DNA of 64,000 bases from Cellulomonas flavigena DSM 20109 (GTDB taxonomy: Bacteria > Actinomycetota > Actinomycetes > Actinomycetales > Cellulomonadaceae): the NCBI RefSeq assembly GCF_000092865.1, contig NC_014151.1, positions 1 through 64,000 of the forward strand. The letters are read 5' to 3'. A program made the position numbers and the translations under genes. Positions within the stretch are counted from its first letter, which is position 1. Every line of letters begins with the position of its first letter. The notes under the pieces were generated by a model. The model was not told where the DNA came from. It searched no databases and saw only the letters and a program-made list of their open reading frames with translations. Of the stretch, positions 63,567-64,000 are shown piece after piece.

Positions 63567-64000
63567 CGCGGCGCAGCTACCGCGAGAGCGTCGACGCCTG
63601 CCTGCGCTGGGCCTACGCCCTGGGTGTGGCGATCACGGCCGGCTGCTGGGCGGTCATCGGCCTGAGCGCGTCCGGCACCCTCGGCCCCGGGCTGGCGGCG
63701 GCCACCGTGGCCTACGTGCTCGTCGCCGGCGTCGGCGCGGTCCGTGCCGCCCGCCACCGGCTGTCGGACCGCTACCTGGCGGTGCTGTGCCTCGCGGCCG
63801 TGGCCTGGCAGGTCGCCTGGGCGCTCGAGCCGTCACCGGAGTTCACACCCGGTGCCCGGGTCATGGGCACCGCGGCGGTCGTGCTCTGCGGGTTCCTCTT
63901 CGCTCGCACCCGGGCGCGCGTGACGGCGATCGCGACCGCGCTGGTCACGCAGGTGGTCGTCGACTCCATGCACGGCTGGGACGTCGGTCTGCTGCTCCCC
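63563..64000 (+). CDS. Membrane protein, probable sensor kinase N terminus (partial)
   Basis: GTG 63563 overlaps the regulator stop (GTGA), and the frame runs off the window. The visible 146 residues start MTRRSYRESVDACLRWAYAL and contain about five hydrophobic segments. No kinase motif is reached. Coupling to a LuxR-type regulator makes a histidine kinase the best guess, by context only. Confidence 0.6.
   Translation, partial: MTRRSYRESVDACLRWAYALGVAITAGCWAVIGLSASGTLGPGLAAATVAYVLVAGVGAVRAARHRLSDRYLAVLCLAAVAWQVAWALEPSPEFTPGARVMGTAAVVLCGFLFARTRARVTAIATALVTQVVVDSMHGWDVGLLLP

Overview
The window is very G+C-rich and reads as an actinobacterial chromosome, most likely Cellulomonas or a close relative. 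Three things support this: the order dnaA-oriC-dnaN-gnd-recF-DUF721-gyrB-gyrA-DUF3566-tRNA-Ile-DLW39-tRNA-Ala; the crgA-DUF881-sortase E-pabA-pknB-pknA-pbpA-rodA-pstP-fhaB-fhaA cell-wall/phosphorylation cluster; and a secreted GH9 cellulase with CBM3, FN3 and CBM2 modules behind a CelR-like operator. The genus call is inference from gene order and enzyme architecture.

Layout. 1-12.8 kb: replication origin and topoisomerase block, all on the plus strand, with a DnaA-box-rich oriC at 1673-2425. 12.9-17.3 kb: a small protein/radical SAM pair, RNA ligase RtcB, a cold-shock protein behind a long open leader, and a nuclease-like hypothetical. 17.3-24.4 kb: GNAT acetyltransferase, GH9 cellulase, a helical membrane protein, a cyclophilin, a rhomboid protease that appears to start at ATC, and crgA. 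24.6-36.2 kb: sortase E, PabA and the PknA/PknB-PBP-RodA-PstP-FHA growth-control operon. 36.6 kb: tRNA-Leu(CAG).

36.7-49.0 kb is an integrated island bounded by an 81-bp direct repeat with one mismatch; the left copy abuts the 3' end of tRNA-Leu. Its left end carries an RHH-like protein, a tyrosine-recombinase-like protein lacking several catalytic residues, and a DDE transposase-like protein. A decayed ISAs1-type transposase follows. The cargo is lower in G+C: a nucleotidyltransferase-like gene, an overlapping gene whose N-terminal domain is fused in frame to an almost complete polynucleotide phosphorylase, a DUF43/BpsA-like methyltransferase-fold protein with an unknown partner, and a PIN + ImmA/IrrE pair divergent from an uncharacterised gene. 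Its make-up resembles a defence or toxin-antitoxin island; the fused PNPase is the most unusual object in the window.

49.0-64.0 kb: a PrsW-type intramembrane protease fused to a nuclease-like toxin domain, with a probable immunity gene; a second, orphan toxin-tail/immunity-like pair; a sortase-assembled pilus locus (large LPLTG adhesin, LPLTG pilin with a VYPK pilin motif, class C sortase); a 5'-truncated ABC ATPase; a secreted SH3/CHAP hydrolase; a Pr6Pr membrane protein; and a response regulator overlapping a membrane protein that runs off the window.
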